Source: a virus
IMG/VR virus record: IMGVR_UViG_3300025147_000050
Span: 1 to 20,410 of that record
Strand: one strand, 5' to 3'
DNA length: 20,410 nucleotides
Part shown: positions 12,768-20,410 of the stretch, in pieces
Layout of the letters: every line of letters starts with the position of its first letter
How positions within the stretch are numbered: position 1 is the first letter of the stretch
Program-made: the position numbers and the translations under genes
The notes under the pieces: model-generated
What the model was told of the DNA's origin: nothing
Seen by the model: only the letters and a program-made list of their open reading frames with translations
Database searches by the model: none

Positions 12768-13206
12768 CGCACTCGAATACGCTAAAAGCATCACGGCACA
12801 ATTGCCCGAAATAAAAGCAATATATGCCTGCTCCGGACTGGCCGAAATGGAAGGGATGTTGCAAAACCTTCGCAGCCCGGCAACACCTGTTCTGGTAGTT
12901 GAAGACAGCGCTGATGGTTATCTTGACCTGGAGAATGGAAACTTTGCAAACGAATATAATACCGTTTACTTTTTCGATAAGGTAAAACTGAACGATAGCG
13001 CCGATCGGAGACGCGCCCAGGAAGCAACCTTTTCCCTGGGAAAGAAATTCTTCAGTCAACTTATAAAAGATGCCGGTGACTTTGGCGATATCGCTTTTGG
13101 ATTCGACCGGAGCAGGATCGACTTCGCCAAACTTGGACCCATTGGCAACGGATATTATGGCTATTCATTTTCGTTCATCGTGAAAAACGAAAACTTTGAA
13201 ATCTAA
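12760..13206 (+). CDS. unknown phage neck-type protein
   Basis: 148 aa from ATG 12760, which overlaps the upstream stop by 8 bases (ATGTTTGA). A TTG at 12742 in frame is possible but lies inside the previous gene. The sequence is alpha/beta: an opening helix FDALEYAKSITAQLPEIKAI, then strands VLVVEDSADGYLDLENG and TVYFFDKVKLND, a long helix (FSLGKKFFSQLIKDAGDFGD) and a terminal beta hairpin (NGYYGYSFSFIVKNENFEI). The fold and position would suit a tail-terminator-type ring protein. No motif proves this. Confidence 0.65.
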   Translation: MFDALEYAKSITAQLPEIKAIYACSGLAEMEGMLQNLRSPATPVLVVEDSADGYLDLENGNFANEYNTVYFFDKVKLNDSADRRRAQEATFSLGKKFFSQLIKDAGDFGDIAFGFDRSRIDFAKLGPIGNGYYGYSFSFIVKNENFEI

Positions 13207-13209
13207 CCA

Positions 13210-13725
13210 ATGGCCGATAATACGAACCTTTCACTCACAGTTGAAGCCTGGGCAAAGATAGTCGTCGAACGCTGGGAAAATAAGATTACAATGCTCCGGA
13301 TCCATCACTCCGGAAATCTTGCCAAAAGCTTTGCGGTGCATATATTCACACAGGCCAACGGTGACCCTGCCAAGATTGAATTTGCCTTCAATTATTACGG
13401 CAAGTTTGTCGATATGGGTGTTGGAAATGGCGTAACAATGGATCAGGTGGGCGGAAGTAACCGAAAGGCAAAACCATGGTATTCAAGAACTTTTTTCTCT
13501 CAGGTAAAAAGACTATCCGAAATTATTTCTGAAAACCTTGTGACCAGGGCACAACTGACAATTCTCACCAATGTGGAAGCATTCAATGCATCCGGAAATA
13601 AAATCAATCAGCCAACAGCAACAACATCCGGCAGGAGCAACAATGGTTCTGTTGATTCAATTACGGGAAAACAGAAGGTTTCATATAAAGAGTTCGAACA
13701 AAACAGGAAGAAAAATGGCTGGTAA
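13210..13725 (+). CDS. putative tail completion protein (HK97 gp10-like position)
   Basis: 171 aa from ATG 13210, 3 bases after the previous stop. The N-terminal helix (EAWAKIVVERWENKITMLRI) is followed by a small beta core with FAFNYYGKFVDMGVGNGVTM and KPWYSRTFFSQVKRLSEI. The pattern 'Y-Y-G-K-F-V-D-x-G' then a 'P-W-x-x-x-x-F' helix is typical of gp10-like head-tail joining proteins, which are held as rings between connector and tail. A Thr/Ser/Asn-rich, probably disordered stretch (about 128-155) precedes a basic end. It overlaps the phosphatase gene by 11 bases. Confidence 0.6.
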   Translation: MADNTNLSLTVEAWAKIVVERWENKITMLRIHHSGNLAKSFAVHIFTQANGDPAKIEFAFNYYGKFVDMGVGNGVTMDQVGGSNRKAKPWYSRTFFSQVKRLSEIISENLVTRAQLTILTNVEAFNASGNKINQPTATTSGRSNNGSVDSITGKQKVSYKEFEQNRKKNGW

Positions 13726-14050
13726 AAATATATTAATGGTATGCTCAGCAAATGTCAATCGTAGCGTGACAGCTGCGTGGTTACTAAACCTGGCATCAAG
13801 GGGAGACTATTGCTGGAGCAGGGGAAGCAGTCAGGCAGCCTGCAGGATTCATGGAGGAAAACATGTCACATCCGAAGATTTGAAAGAGGCTGATCGGATT
13901 ATATGCATGGAACAACGTAATGTACGGGAAATCAAATTAGAATACGGAACAGGTTATGATGATCGGATTGAATGTTTAGACATCCCGGATAAATACAAAG
14001 CCTATTCGATTGAATTAATGATTCAAATTTTGCTTAAAATAAATATCTGA
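13715..14050 (+). CDS. low-molecular-weight protein tyrosine phosphatase-like protein
   Basis: 111 aa from ATG 13715. A longer open frame from 13571 lies inside the preceding gene and lacks the family N-terminus, so the internal ATG is chosen. It begins NILMVCSANVNRSVTAAWLL, giving the CX5R loop C10-S-A-N-V-N-R16-S17 of LMW phosphatases. It continues EDLKEADRIICMEQRN, and ends with D89-I-P-D92-K-Y, the DxPD motif that supplies the general acid in the family. Length and motifs match the short predicted-phosphatase group COG4551. All catalytic residues appear intact. Family members remove phosphate from tyrosine or arginine residues. It sits between a tail completion-type gene and the tape measure in the late operon, so it is expressed with virion genes. 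Its target, host or virion, is unknown. Confidence 0.85.
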   Translation: MAGKNILMVCSANVNRSVTAAWLLNLASRGDYCWSRGSSQAACRIHGGKHVTSEDLKEADRIICMEQRNVREIKLEYGTGYDDRIECLDIPDKYKAYSIELMIQILLKINI

Positions 14051-14051
14051 T

Positions 14052-17000
14052 ATGGCACAAAATGAAACCGCAAGGGCAACTGTATACCTGGATGGAAAAC
14101 AGGCTGAAGCTGCATTGGAGGCTTTGGACAGAAAATCTAAAGAACTTAAAAAAGATCTAACGAGTGCCCTGCAGGCGGGCGACAATGTTAAGTTTGATAA
14201 GCTGAAAAAGGAACTCTCCACGATCGAAGCAACGCAACGCAGTTTGAAAAGAGAAACCTTTGACGTTGAACGCGTACTGAAGAATATCAATAACGTAAGC
14301 TGGCGTGATCTCCAGAAGGCTCAGAGTACCATCACAAATCAGCTGAAGGGAATGACACGCGGTACTGAAGAGTACTTAAAAAAGTGCGAAGAATTAAAAA
14401 AGGTAAAAACCGCACTGGCAGATATCAATGCAGAAACAAGAACGACAAGTAAATCATGGTCTTTAAGTGGCTTAGCTGATGGCTTCAATAGATATTTAGG
14501 TGTTGTAATGGCCGTCATTGCTTCGTTCACCGGACTTGCTCTGGGATTTAAGCAGGTAGTGCAAAGCTTCAACGACTTCCAGGAGCGTGTTTCCAACCTG
14601 TCAGCATTAACCGGATTAAAAGGCGGTGCACTCGACTGGCTTACTCAGAAAGCAAAAGATCTGAGCATAGCTACACTTGATGGGGGAATTAAAATTAAAA
14701 AGGGTGCCCAGGATATTGTTGATGGATTCACTAAGATGGGATCCGCACGACCGGAACTATTGAAAAATAAAGAGGCCCTTGCCCAGGTAACTGAGAAAGC
14801 GCTGATACTTGCTGAAGCATCAAAAATAGAGATGGTACCGGCTATTGACGCCGTTGCAGCTGCAATGAATCAGTTTAACCTGGATGCGTCACAGTCAGAT
14901 CGGATCATCAATGCAATTGCTGCCGGCTCACTGGAGGGAAGCGCTGAAGTTGCAGACCTTACCGAATCATTAAAGAATGTTGGTACCGTTGCTGCAGATT
15001 CAAATATGAGTCTTGAGCAAACAGTTGCAGCATTGGAGGTTCTTGGAGAAAAGCAATTAAAAGGAGCTGAAGCCGGAACCAAACTTCGTGGTGCACTACT
15101 TAAAATGAAAGATGCAGGAGTTGGTTATGCCAGCGGACAATTCAATATTAGAGATGCTCTGATTGAGGTTAATGCTCAGTTAGAGAAAAAGACATTGGCA
15201 TCAGAAAAGGATGCACTCAAGCAAAAAGTATTCGGAATTGAGAATATTACTGTTGGATCTGTTCTGCTTCAAAATGTTGAGAAATACGACAAACTAACAA
15301 CTGCAGTTACCGGCACCAACGTCGCAATGGTACAGGCTGCCACCAATACAGATAATAATAATGCAAGGCTGGCCCAGGCAAAGAACCGGATCAATATTAT
15401 ATCAATTGAACTTGGTGAAAAATTGGCACCGGCAATGGCTACTATTACGGGGTGGTATGGTAAGATGTTATCTGTCACAATTGTTCTTGTCAATTTCTTT
15501 ACAAAATACGGAGCTGCAATTGTATCTGTAACGGCAACTATAGCAGCTTATACCGCTATTGTTAAAATTGCAGACATGTGGGACACCATACATTATGGTT
15601 TTCTTGTTGCAAAAACGGCAGTTACAACAGCATACACTTATGTTGTAAATGTTCTAACGGGTAGAATCACACTGGCAACCGTCGCCCAGAATGCATGGAA
15701 CCTTGCACAGAAACTTAATCCTATCGGTTTAATTGTCGGCTTTTTAGTTGCTGCAGGAGCCGCACTGTACCTGTATACCCGTGAAATGACCGCTGCTGAG
15801 ATTGCTCAAAAAGCTTTGAATGATATTGGTCAAAAGGCAAAGCAAAGCATCAGTGACGAAAGGGTAGAAATGGAACAGCTATTAAGGGTGGCACAAAACG
15901 AGCTGTTATCAAAGGAAACCAGAAAGACAGCTATTGAAAAATTGAATAAACTGTCTCCTGAATATCTTGGTGGTCTGAGTCTCGAAACGATCAATACCAA
16001 AGCAGCCACACTCGCAACCGATCAGTATATTGCCAGTCTTTTAAGAAAAGCCGAACTGGAGGCTGCTACCGAAAATTTAAAAGAAGTCAATAAAGAGATT
16101 GGAAAGCTGGAGTCCGGTGATGTTGATCCTGGCTTTGGACAGAACGCACTGGGCATATTAAAACATCCAACAATGTCCTGGGAAGATGTGAAGGCAACTA
16201 CGAAAAAAGAAAATATTGCCAAACAATTACCAGTAAAAAAATTAGAGGCCAAAGTTTACCAGGACAAGATTGATTCCTTGGTTAATTCCGCATCCGTCAT
16301 CACAACCAATTCCCCTTCGGGAAGCGGTGGAGGAAATGGCAGTGGAGGTGGTGGCGGTGAAACCGATGATGAGAAAAAGGCAAGAGAAAAAGCAGAAAAA
16401 GAAGCAAAAAAAACTGAAAAAGAGTTAAGTAAAACTGCCAACGATGAATTAAAAGCTGCTTACGAAGATCGTCTTCTGATAATTAAAACCAGCTATCAAA
16501 ATGAAGGTTGGACCAAAGAAGAGTACCAGGTTAAAATGAATATTGCCGAAATAGCTTATCTCTCAGCTCAAAAAGAACTTCTTAAATCCCAGGGAAAAGA
16601 CACAACTGAAGTAGAAATTCAGATTGCAGAGGCAAGAATTAAAATTCAAGAAGATGCTTATAACGTTATAGAGGATATTGCAAAAACGTATGATGAGCAG
16701 GCAAAAAAACAACAGGAAACTGTTGTAAGTCAAATCGAAGAAACTATAAAATCAGTTGACGATTCTCTTGCTGCCTTAAAAGAACTTGAAAAAGAAGAAA
16801 AAGAAATCAATGAAAACCGGGCAAAATCATACCTCGATCTTGCCGGTTCGGTAGGTGATTCTTTTGCCGATACTCTAATGAGTCAGGAACAGGACTTCGG
16901 TCAATTTCTTCGAAATACTTTAGTGATGGCGCTCGATGCGCTTGAGAAAATGCTGATATTAAGCATTGCAGAAACAACCATAAAAGATGTTGCAACTAAG

Positions 17001-17498
17001 GGTTTTGTCGGAATGGCAACTGCAATAGCAAAGATTGTTCTACTAAAAGCTGCATTTGGTACCGCAAAAGCATTGGTTCTTGGAGGAGGAAAAGGCAAAC
17101 AATCCGGAGGATATGCAGACAGTGATTCAAACGACTCCACACCGGTTGGAGTTTATCACGCCAATGAGTTTATTGCTTCAGGGCCTGCAGTAAGGAATCC
17201 AACTATCAAACCTGTACTTGATATTATCGACATTGCACAGCGCTCCGGAACAATACGCACCTTAAACCTTCCTGCTATGCTTGGACAGTCAGGAAAACAG
17301 TCCGGAGGATATGCTTCAGCCGGATCCACATCATCACCAGCAACAAATTCAATTCAGCCAAATACTAAACTTGAATCTGCTATCGATCGTTTGATTTCAA
17401 TTTTAGATAAAGGAATTGATGCAAAGGTCTCCAAATACGGCCGTGGTTCCCTGAGTGACGCATTGAAGGATATTGAAAACTTTAACAAGAAAAAGTAA
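14052..17498 (+). CDS. phage tail tape measure protein
   Basis: 1148 aa from ATG 14052, 1 base after the previous stop. N-terminal coiled coils cover about 15-130. The TP901-type core spans about 140-360 (FQERVSNLSALTGLKGGALD, then AGSLEGSAEVADLTESLKNV and EVLGEKQLKGAEAGTKLRGA). Hydrophobic segments lie at about 472-505 and 556-577. A Gly-rich linker SGSGGGNGSGGGGG (756-769) is followed by long charged coiled coils (772-920). The end has GKQSGGYA twice (1015-1022, 1081-1088) and VGVYHANEFIASGPAVRNP, the common tape-measure terminus. The protein sets tail length; with about 0.15 nm per residue it implies a tail near 170 nm. No hydrolase domain is visible. The next gene starts in a TAATG overlap. 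Confidence 0.93.
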   Translation: MAQNETARATVYLDGKQAEAALEALDRKSKELKKDLTSALQAGDNVKFDKLKKELSTIEATQRSLKRETFDVERVLKNINNVSWRDLQKAQSTITNQLKGMTRGTEEYLKKCEELKKVKTALADINAETRTTSKSWSLSGLADGFNRYLGVVMAVIASFTGLALGFKQVVQSFNDFQERVSNLSALTGLKGGALDWLTQKAKDLSIATLDGGIKIKKGAQDIVDGFTKMGSARPELLKNKEALAQVTEKALILAEASKIEMVPAIDAVAAAMNQFNLDASQSDRIINAIAAGSLEGSAEVADLTESLKNVGTVAADSNMSLEQTVAALEVLGEKQLKGAEAGTKLRGALLKMKDAGVGYASGQFNIRDALIEVNAQLEKKTLASEKDALKQKVFGIENITVGSVLLQNVEKYDKLTTAVTGTNVAMVQAATNTDNNNARLAQAKNRINIISIELGEKLAPAMATITGWYGKMLSVTIVLVNFFTKYGAAIVSVTATIAAYTAIVKIADMWDTIHYGFLVAKTAVTTAYTYVVNVLTGRITLATVAQNAWNLAQKLNPIGLIVGFLVAAGAALYLYTREMTAAEIAQKALNDIGQKAKQSISDERVEMEQLLRVAQNELLSKETRKTAIEKLNKLSPEYLGGLSLETINTKAATLATDQYIASLLRKAELEAATENLKEVNKEIGKLESGDVDPGFGQNALGILKHPTMSWEDVKATTKKENIAKQLPVKKLEAKVYQDKIDSLVNSASVITTNSPSGSGGGNGSGGGGGETDDEKKAREKAEKEAKKTEKELSKTANDELKAAYEDRLLIIKTSYQNEGWTKEEYQVKMNIAEIAYLSAQKELLKSQGKDTTEVEIQIAEARIKIQEDAYNVIEDIAKTYDEQAKKQQETVVSQIEETIKSVDDSLAALKELEKEEKEINENRAKSYLDLAGSVGDSFADTLMSQEQDFGQFLRNTLVMALDALEKMLILSIAETTIKDVATKGFVGMATAIAKIVLLKAAFGTAKALVLGGGKGKQSGGYADSDSNDSTPVGVYHANEFIASGPAVRNPTIKPVLDIIDIAQRSGTIRTLNLPAMLGQSGKQSGGYASAGSTSSPATNSIQPNTKLESAIDRLISILDKGIDAKVSKYGRGSLSDALKDIENFNKKK

Positions 17499-19294
17499 TG
17501 AGACTGATTATAAATGGCATCGAGGCAGTTATGAATGTTGATGAAAAATTGCAGATCAATTTTGTAAATCAGCTATTGCAACAGCAAGGGTTTTTCTCCT
17601 ATCCGATCACGTTACCGCTTCGACCCAATTGGGCTATATTTGGTTATCTCCGGATACAGAAATCAGACCGGCCAGCAAATCTAAAGTTTGAACTTCGCCA
17701 GGGAGCGATTGTAATATGTCGCGGTAACGTTTCGATTGACACATTTATGGAACGATCAGTGGCAATCATTCTCAACAATGAAAGTTCGGGATTCTGGAAA
17801 ACCACCGGAGAAGCGTTTATGGATGAGTTTGATTTTGGTGGTGAGGACAATCGGGATATTACAACAGTTTTATCGCACAGTCAGGTAATCGATAAATGGA
17901 CAGCATCCTGCTTCCTGAAATATCCACAAACACCCTATTCATGTTACCCGGTATATGCTCCAAACTTTCTTCCGGATGCATTCGGATACAGTAACCAGGT
18001 TCTGTGGATACCGAATGGTTATCCCGGTCCAATCATCAACGAATGGAATCATAAAGATGAAAAGCTCAGAGATGCTGATGTACCCACGACAAACGGACCA
18101 GCAGGAAATATTTTCGCCTTGCATTTCTATGTCAGGTACCTGATCGATCAGATCATCACTAAAAGCGGTTATACAAAAGGTATTGACGAACTCAATTTAA
18201 TACCTGATTTTTCGGCTCTAAGCATTATCTCAATGAACCAGGTGATTGGCTTTACTCTGATTGAATATAAAAGGAGTCTTCCGCATATGAAAATTGTTGA
18301 TTTCATGAAGTCCCTGGAGGACACATTTGGCATCACGCTTGACATTGACTTGCTTAAAAACACGATAAACGTAAGGCTCAAACGAACGTTATTGCAAAAA
18401 TCAAACGGGAAAAGTTACTCATCGATGCGGACTTACGATACTGAAATAAGTACAATTCAGACTAATCCGAAAGGTTACCGCGTGAAATGGACCAATGACG
18501 ATGACTCCGATCGCAATTACAACGACATTGAAACTGAATTGTATGTGACGCAAATTGCAAACAAATCATTGCTGCCAGAGGCTTCCCAAACTTATAGCGG
18601 GTCTATGTACCATATTCAATTGAACGACCGATATCTGATCTGTCAATTAAAGGAGAAAGCCGCCGACACCGATCCAGATGTATGGAAATGGGAACCTGCC
18701 GGTCTTTTCCGGCCACTAACCATCGGAGACGGATCTGAGTCCCGCGAAATAAAAGCGAAAACGGTTGTAAACTATACAGAAACAAGGGTTTATAATTACA
18801 TGTTTTACAGTGCGCTATATCCGCAGGGAATATCAACTGCAGTAACTGTTCCCTTCCAATGTCCATCGACACAGGAAAAAGGGAATAGTGGCTATGGAGT
18901 ATATTTTTGCGGAGTAAAACCGAATGAATGGCCTGTACAATTTGTTATAACACGCGGTTCAATTGAGGTATCAGATGCCCAAAATCAGCATCATAAATTT
19001 CCGTTCGCAACATTCGATAACTATACAGAAGATGGCGCCCTGCTCGCCTCTGATTTCAATTTGAGATTTGATGGAATTAAAGGACTGTACAATCAATTTC
19101 TTACAGATGAACTTGCCTGGCTGATGCGCAGAGAATGGGTCCAGACCTATCTTGTAATGCCCTCATCCGAAATAAAAAATATTGACATGGCCGCAAAGAT
19201 TAATATTAATGGCTGCGATCGCATAATCGATAGCCTAAATGCAGAATTCAGCAACGATGATATGGTAATTGTTGAACTTGATAATTGGATTTAA
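17498..19294 (+). CDS. distal tail or baseplate hub-type protein
   Basis: 598 aa from ATG 17498, one base of overlap with the tape measure stop (TAATG). The N-terminus is beta-rich (RLIINGIEAVMNVDEKLQIN, then FSYPITLPLRPNWAIFGYLR), as in distal tail proteins. Domain boundaries are not clear. A helical segment at about 265-300 (PHMKIVDFMKSLEDTFGITL) is followed by beta-rich stretches with many Tyr. Placement right after the tape measure is where distal tail and hub proteins are encoded. No lysozyme, sialidase or other enzyme motif is recognised, and receptor binding is not shown. The stop is followed by a 72-base gap with a new promoter-like element. Confidence 0.75.
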   Translation: MRLIINGIEAVMNVDEKLQINFVNQLLQQQGFFSYPITLPLRPNWAIFGYLRIQKSDRPANLKFELRQGAIVICRGNVSIDTFMERSVAIILNNESSGFWKTTGEAFMDEFDFGGEDNRDITTVLSHSQVIDKWTASCFLKYPQTPYSCYPVYAPNFLPDAFGYSNQVLWIPNGYPGPIINEWNHKDEKLRDADVPTTNGPAGNIFALHFYVRYLIDQIITKSGYTKGIDELNLIPDFSALSIISMNQVIGFTLIEYKRSLPHMKIVDFMKSLEDTFGITLDIDLLKNTINVRLKRTLLQKSNGKSYSSMRTYDTEISTIQTNPKGYRVKWTNDDDSDRNYNDIETELYVTQIANKSLLPEASQTYSGSMYHIQLNDRYLICQLKEKAADTDPDVWKWEPAGLFRPLTIGDGSESREIKAKTVVNYTETRVYNYMFYSALYPQGISTAVTVPFQCPSTQEKGNSGYGVYFCGVKPNEWPVQFVITRGSIEVSDAQNQHHKFPFATFDNYTEDGALLASDFNLRFDGIKGLYNQFLTDELAWLMRREWVQTYLVMPSSEIKNIDMAAKININGCDRIIDSLNAEFSNDDMVIVELDNWI

Positions 19295-19312
19295 ATACAA
19301 TTCCTGTTTGAA

Positions 19313-19351
19313 TTTTGTCCTTTAGTGCAAGCACTCCCTGCCCTACCTTTC
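19313..19351 (+). promoter_or_regulatory. late-promoter-like element, copy 2
   Basis: TTTTGTCCTTTA (19313-19324), 19 bases, TACCTTTC (19344-19351). It has the same 12-mer and spacing as 9536-9574, and again stands 15-18 bases before a start codon (19367). A small palindrome AGTGC-AA-GCACT (19324-19335) lies within this copy only. Confidence 0.6.
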
Positions 19352-19366
19352 GGAAAAATCAAATAA

Positions 19367-20410
19367 ATGAGTGTAATTGTTCAACAACCCGATTCGCTTT
19401 CTTTTGCAGGGAACCTCAAAAAGTTTGTTGTCACCTCCGCTGTGGCTGTCGCGCTTCAGTTGAACAAGGGAGCTGAACAGATTTTGAATGAGATATATCA
19501 GCCAAGCGCAGGAAGCATTGTAGAAATTGACCTCCGAACTGTAATTGACAAAGTATTGTCGGTTACGTTACCAGGAACAAACCTGATCACCGAACAGTCT
19601 TCCGGATTTGCTGATTTCACCGCAACAATTGACGGTACCGCCGTTGCTTTCCGGGTGATCAAAGGTGGAGTACTGGAACTTGGTGAGCTGGCCAGTACGT
19701 TTGCAGATGATCATTTTCTTACCTGGCAGATACAGAACAAAACAATACTGCAGCATCAACCCGAATGGCTGACTATTTATGCCAATGCCGGCCGGAACCT
19801 CAAAGCAAAAGCCTATTATCAGGATAATACAAATGCCTCGATGCTGCTTACCGCACTCGCTGCGGGTAAACTTTTGGCCGTAGACGTGAGCTGGGCATCG
19901 ATAAACGCACTGTTTGTAAAGAAAAACCCGATTGCCTGGGATGTCTGGTTCGAAGATCTTGCAGGTACCCGCTTAAGTTACGTACAGCGGTATTGCCTGA
20001 GAAATTCGATTGAAGAAGAGAAAATATTTATCTGGGCGAATACGATGGGAGGTATTGATTCCATATCGCTCACAGGTAGTGCCGAGGATGATAAAAAGCT
20101 CGAGCATTTAATTGCCGAAATGGGTGACGAATCCCTGCAGGAATACCAGACCGATAAGAAACGTGAAATCAAACAGTCTACGGGATTTTTGACCGTCGAA
20201 GAAAGCCGGTGGATTGAAGACTTTTTCTATTCCGGGCGTCGTTACCTGGTTGGCGAAGATGGTGCTGTACGATCAATCGTTTTAGCGAGTTCAAAGATTG
20301 TCGGATCAACCGCTGACGATCTGTTTGATTATGAATTTAATTACCGATTGGCCTCCGAAAGTCAGTTACTCAATCTTGAAAGATCATTTGAATCATTGCC
20401 AGCATTGGAG
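19367..20410 (+). CDS. 5' part of a large tail structural protein, runs off the window
   Basis: 348 codons open from ATG 19367 to the window edge with no stop. The N-terminus reads MSVIVQQPDSLSFAGNLKKF, then VTSAVAVALQLNKGAEQILN and a beta-rich part (IVEIDLRTVIDKVLSVTLPG). Later come paired motifs with Trp (ADDHFLTWQIQNKTILQHQP, VSWASINALFVKKNPIAWDV) and an acidic helix EEEKIFIWANTMGGIDSISL. It has the features of a beta-rich tail protein encoded after the hub gene, such as a minor tail or fibre-attachment protein. The C-terminal receptor or assembly domains are outside the window. It starts a second transcription unit behind copy 2 of the late-promoter-like element. Confidence 0.8.
   Translation, partial: MSVIVQQPDSLSFAGNLKKFVVTSAVAVALQLNKGAEQILNEIYQPSAGSIVEIDLRTVIDKVLSVTLPGTNLITEQSSGFADFTATIDGTAVAFRVIKGGVLELGELASTFADDHFLTWQIQNKTILQHQPEWLTIYANAGRNLKAKAYYQDNTNASMLLTALAAGKLLAVDVSWASINALFVKKNPIAWDVWFEDLAGTRLSYVQRYCLRNSIEEEKIFIWANTMGGIDSISLTGSAEDDKKLEHLIAEMGDESLQEYQTDKKREIKQSTGFLTVEESRWIEDFFYSGRRYLVGEDGAVRSIVLASSKIVGSTADDLFDYEFNYRLASESQLLNLERSFESLPALE

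Noticed and set aside
13571-13714. N-terminal extension of the phosphatase-like gene
   Set aside because: It lies wholly within the preceding gene in another frame, and family members start a few residues before the CX5R loop.
1-20410. tRNA genes, CRISPR arrays, insertion sequences, attachment sites
   Set aside because: No cloverleaf, regular repeat-spacer pattern, transposase or integrase was found by eye; tRNAscan-SE and an IS search would confirm.

Overview
The window reads as part of a tailed-phage or prophage genome from a Bacteroidetes host. All credible genes lie on the + strand. The Bacteroidetes assignment rests on several signals: promoters of the TTTG-N20-TAnnTTTG type, A-rich leaders with little Shine-Dalgarno signal, a secreted DUF4468-type protein, and structural proteins that are recognisable only as Bacteroidetes-phage types. 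No integrase, lysis or replication gene is visible, so an integrated state cannot be proven.

Layout: (1) 1-2839 holds the 3' end of an unknown structural gene, a probable tail-tube-like protein closed by a terminator, a conserved-looking unknown, a PLD-like (HKD half-motif) protein, and two small proteins in terminase-small-subunit position. (2) 2823-4448 is the large terminase. (3) 4449-5349 is a gene-poor, highly structured stretch. It contains a switch-like leader in front of a 56-aa gene, a Fur/PerR-like palindrome, other palindromes, a strong hairpin and a promoter. (4) 5350-6790 is a small cassette (coiled-coil protein, ArdC-N-like protein, RadC-like JAB protein) with the flavour of a conjugative element. 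(5) 7025-8847 is a regulated operon: a 26-bp palindromic operator over a promoter, two unknown proteins, a small HTH protein and an XRE regulator, ended by a strong terminator. (6) 8827-9539 is a stand-alone 'moron' gene (DUF4468, signal peptide) with its own promoter and terminator. (7) 9536-20410 is the structural run: small protein, portal, connector-like proteins, a low-molecular-weight tyrosine phosphatase-like protein, tape measure, a large distal-tail-type protein, and a second unit starting at 19367 that runs off the window.

The structural genes are tightly packed with ATGA, TAATG or 8-11 bp overlaps, which implies translational coupling. Two copies of an unusual promoter-like element (12-mer TTTTGTCCTTTA, exactly 19 bases, then TAYCTTKC) precede the portal unit and the 19367 unit; I infer late promoters. 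The accessory genes in regions 3-6 split the terminase from the portal and use ordinary host-type promoters, so they are probably expressed separately from the virion genes.

Most notable: the switch-like RNA at 4496-4640, the repeated late-promoter element, the phosphatase embedded in the tail operon, the operator at 7025-7050, and a repeated leader sequence ahead of the genes at 5350 and 5893. No tRNA, rRNA, CRISPR array or insertion sequence was seen.
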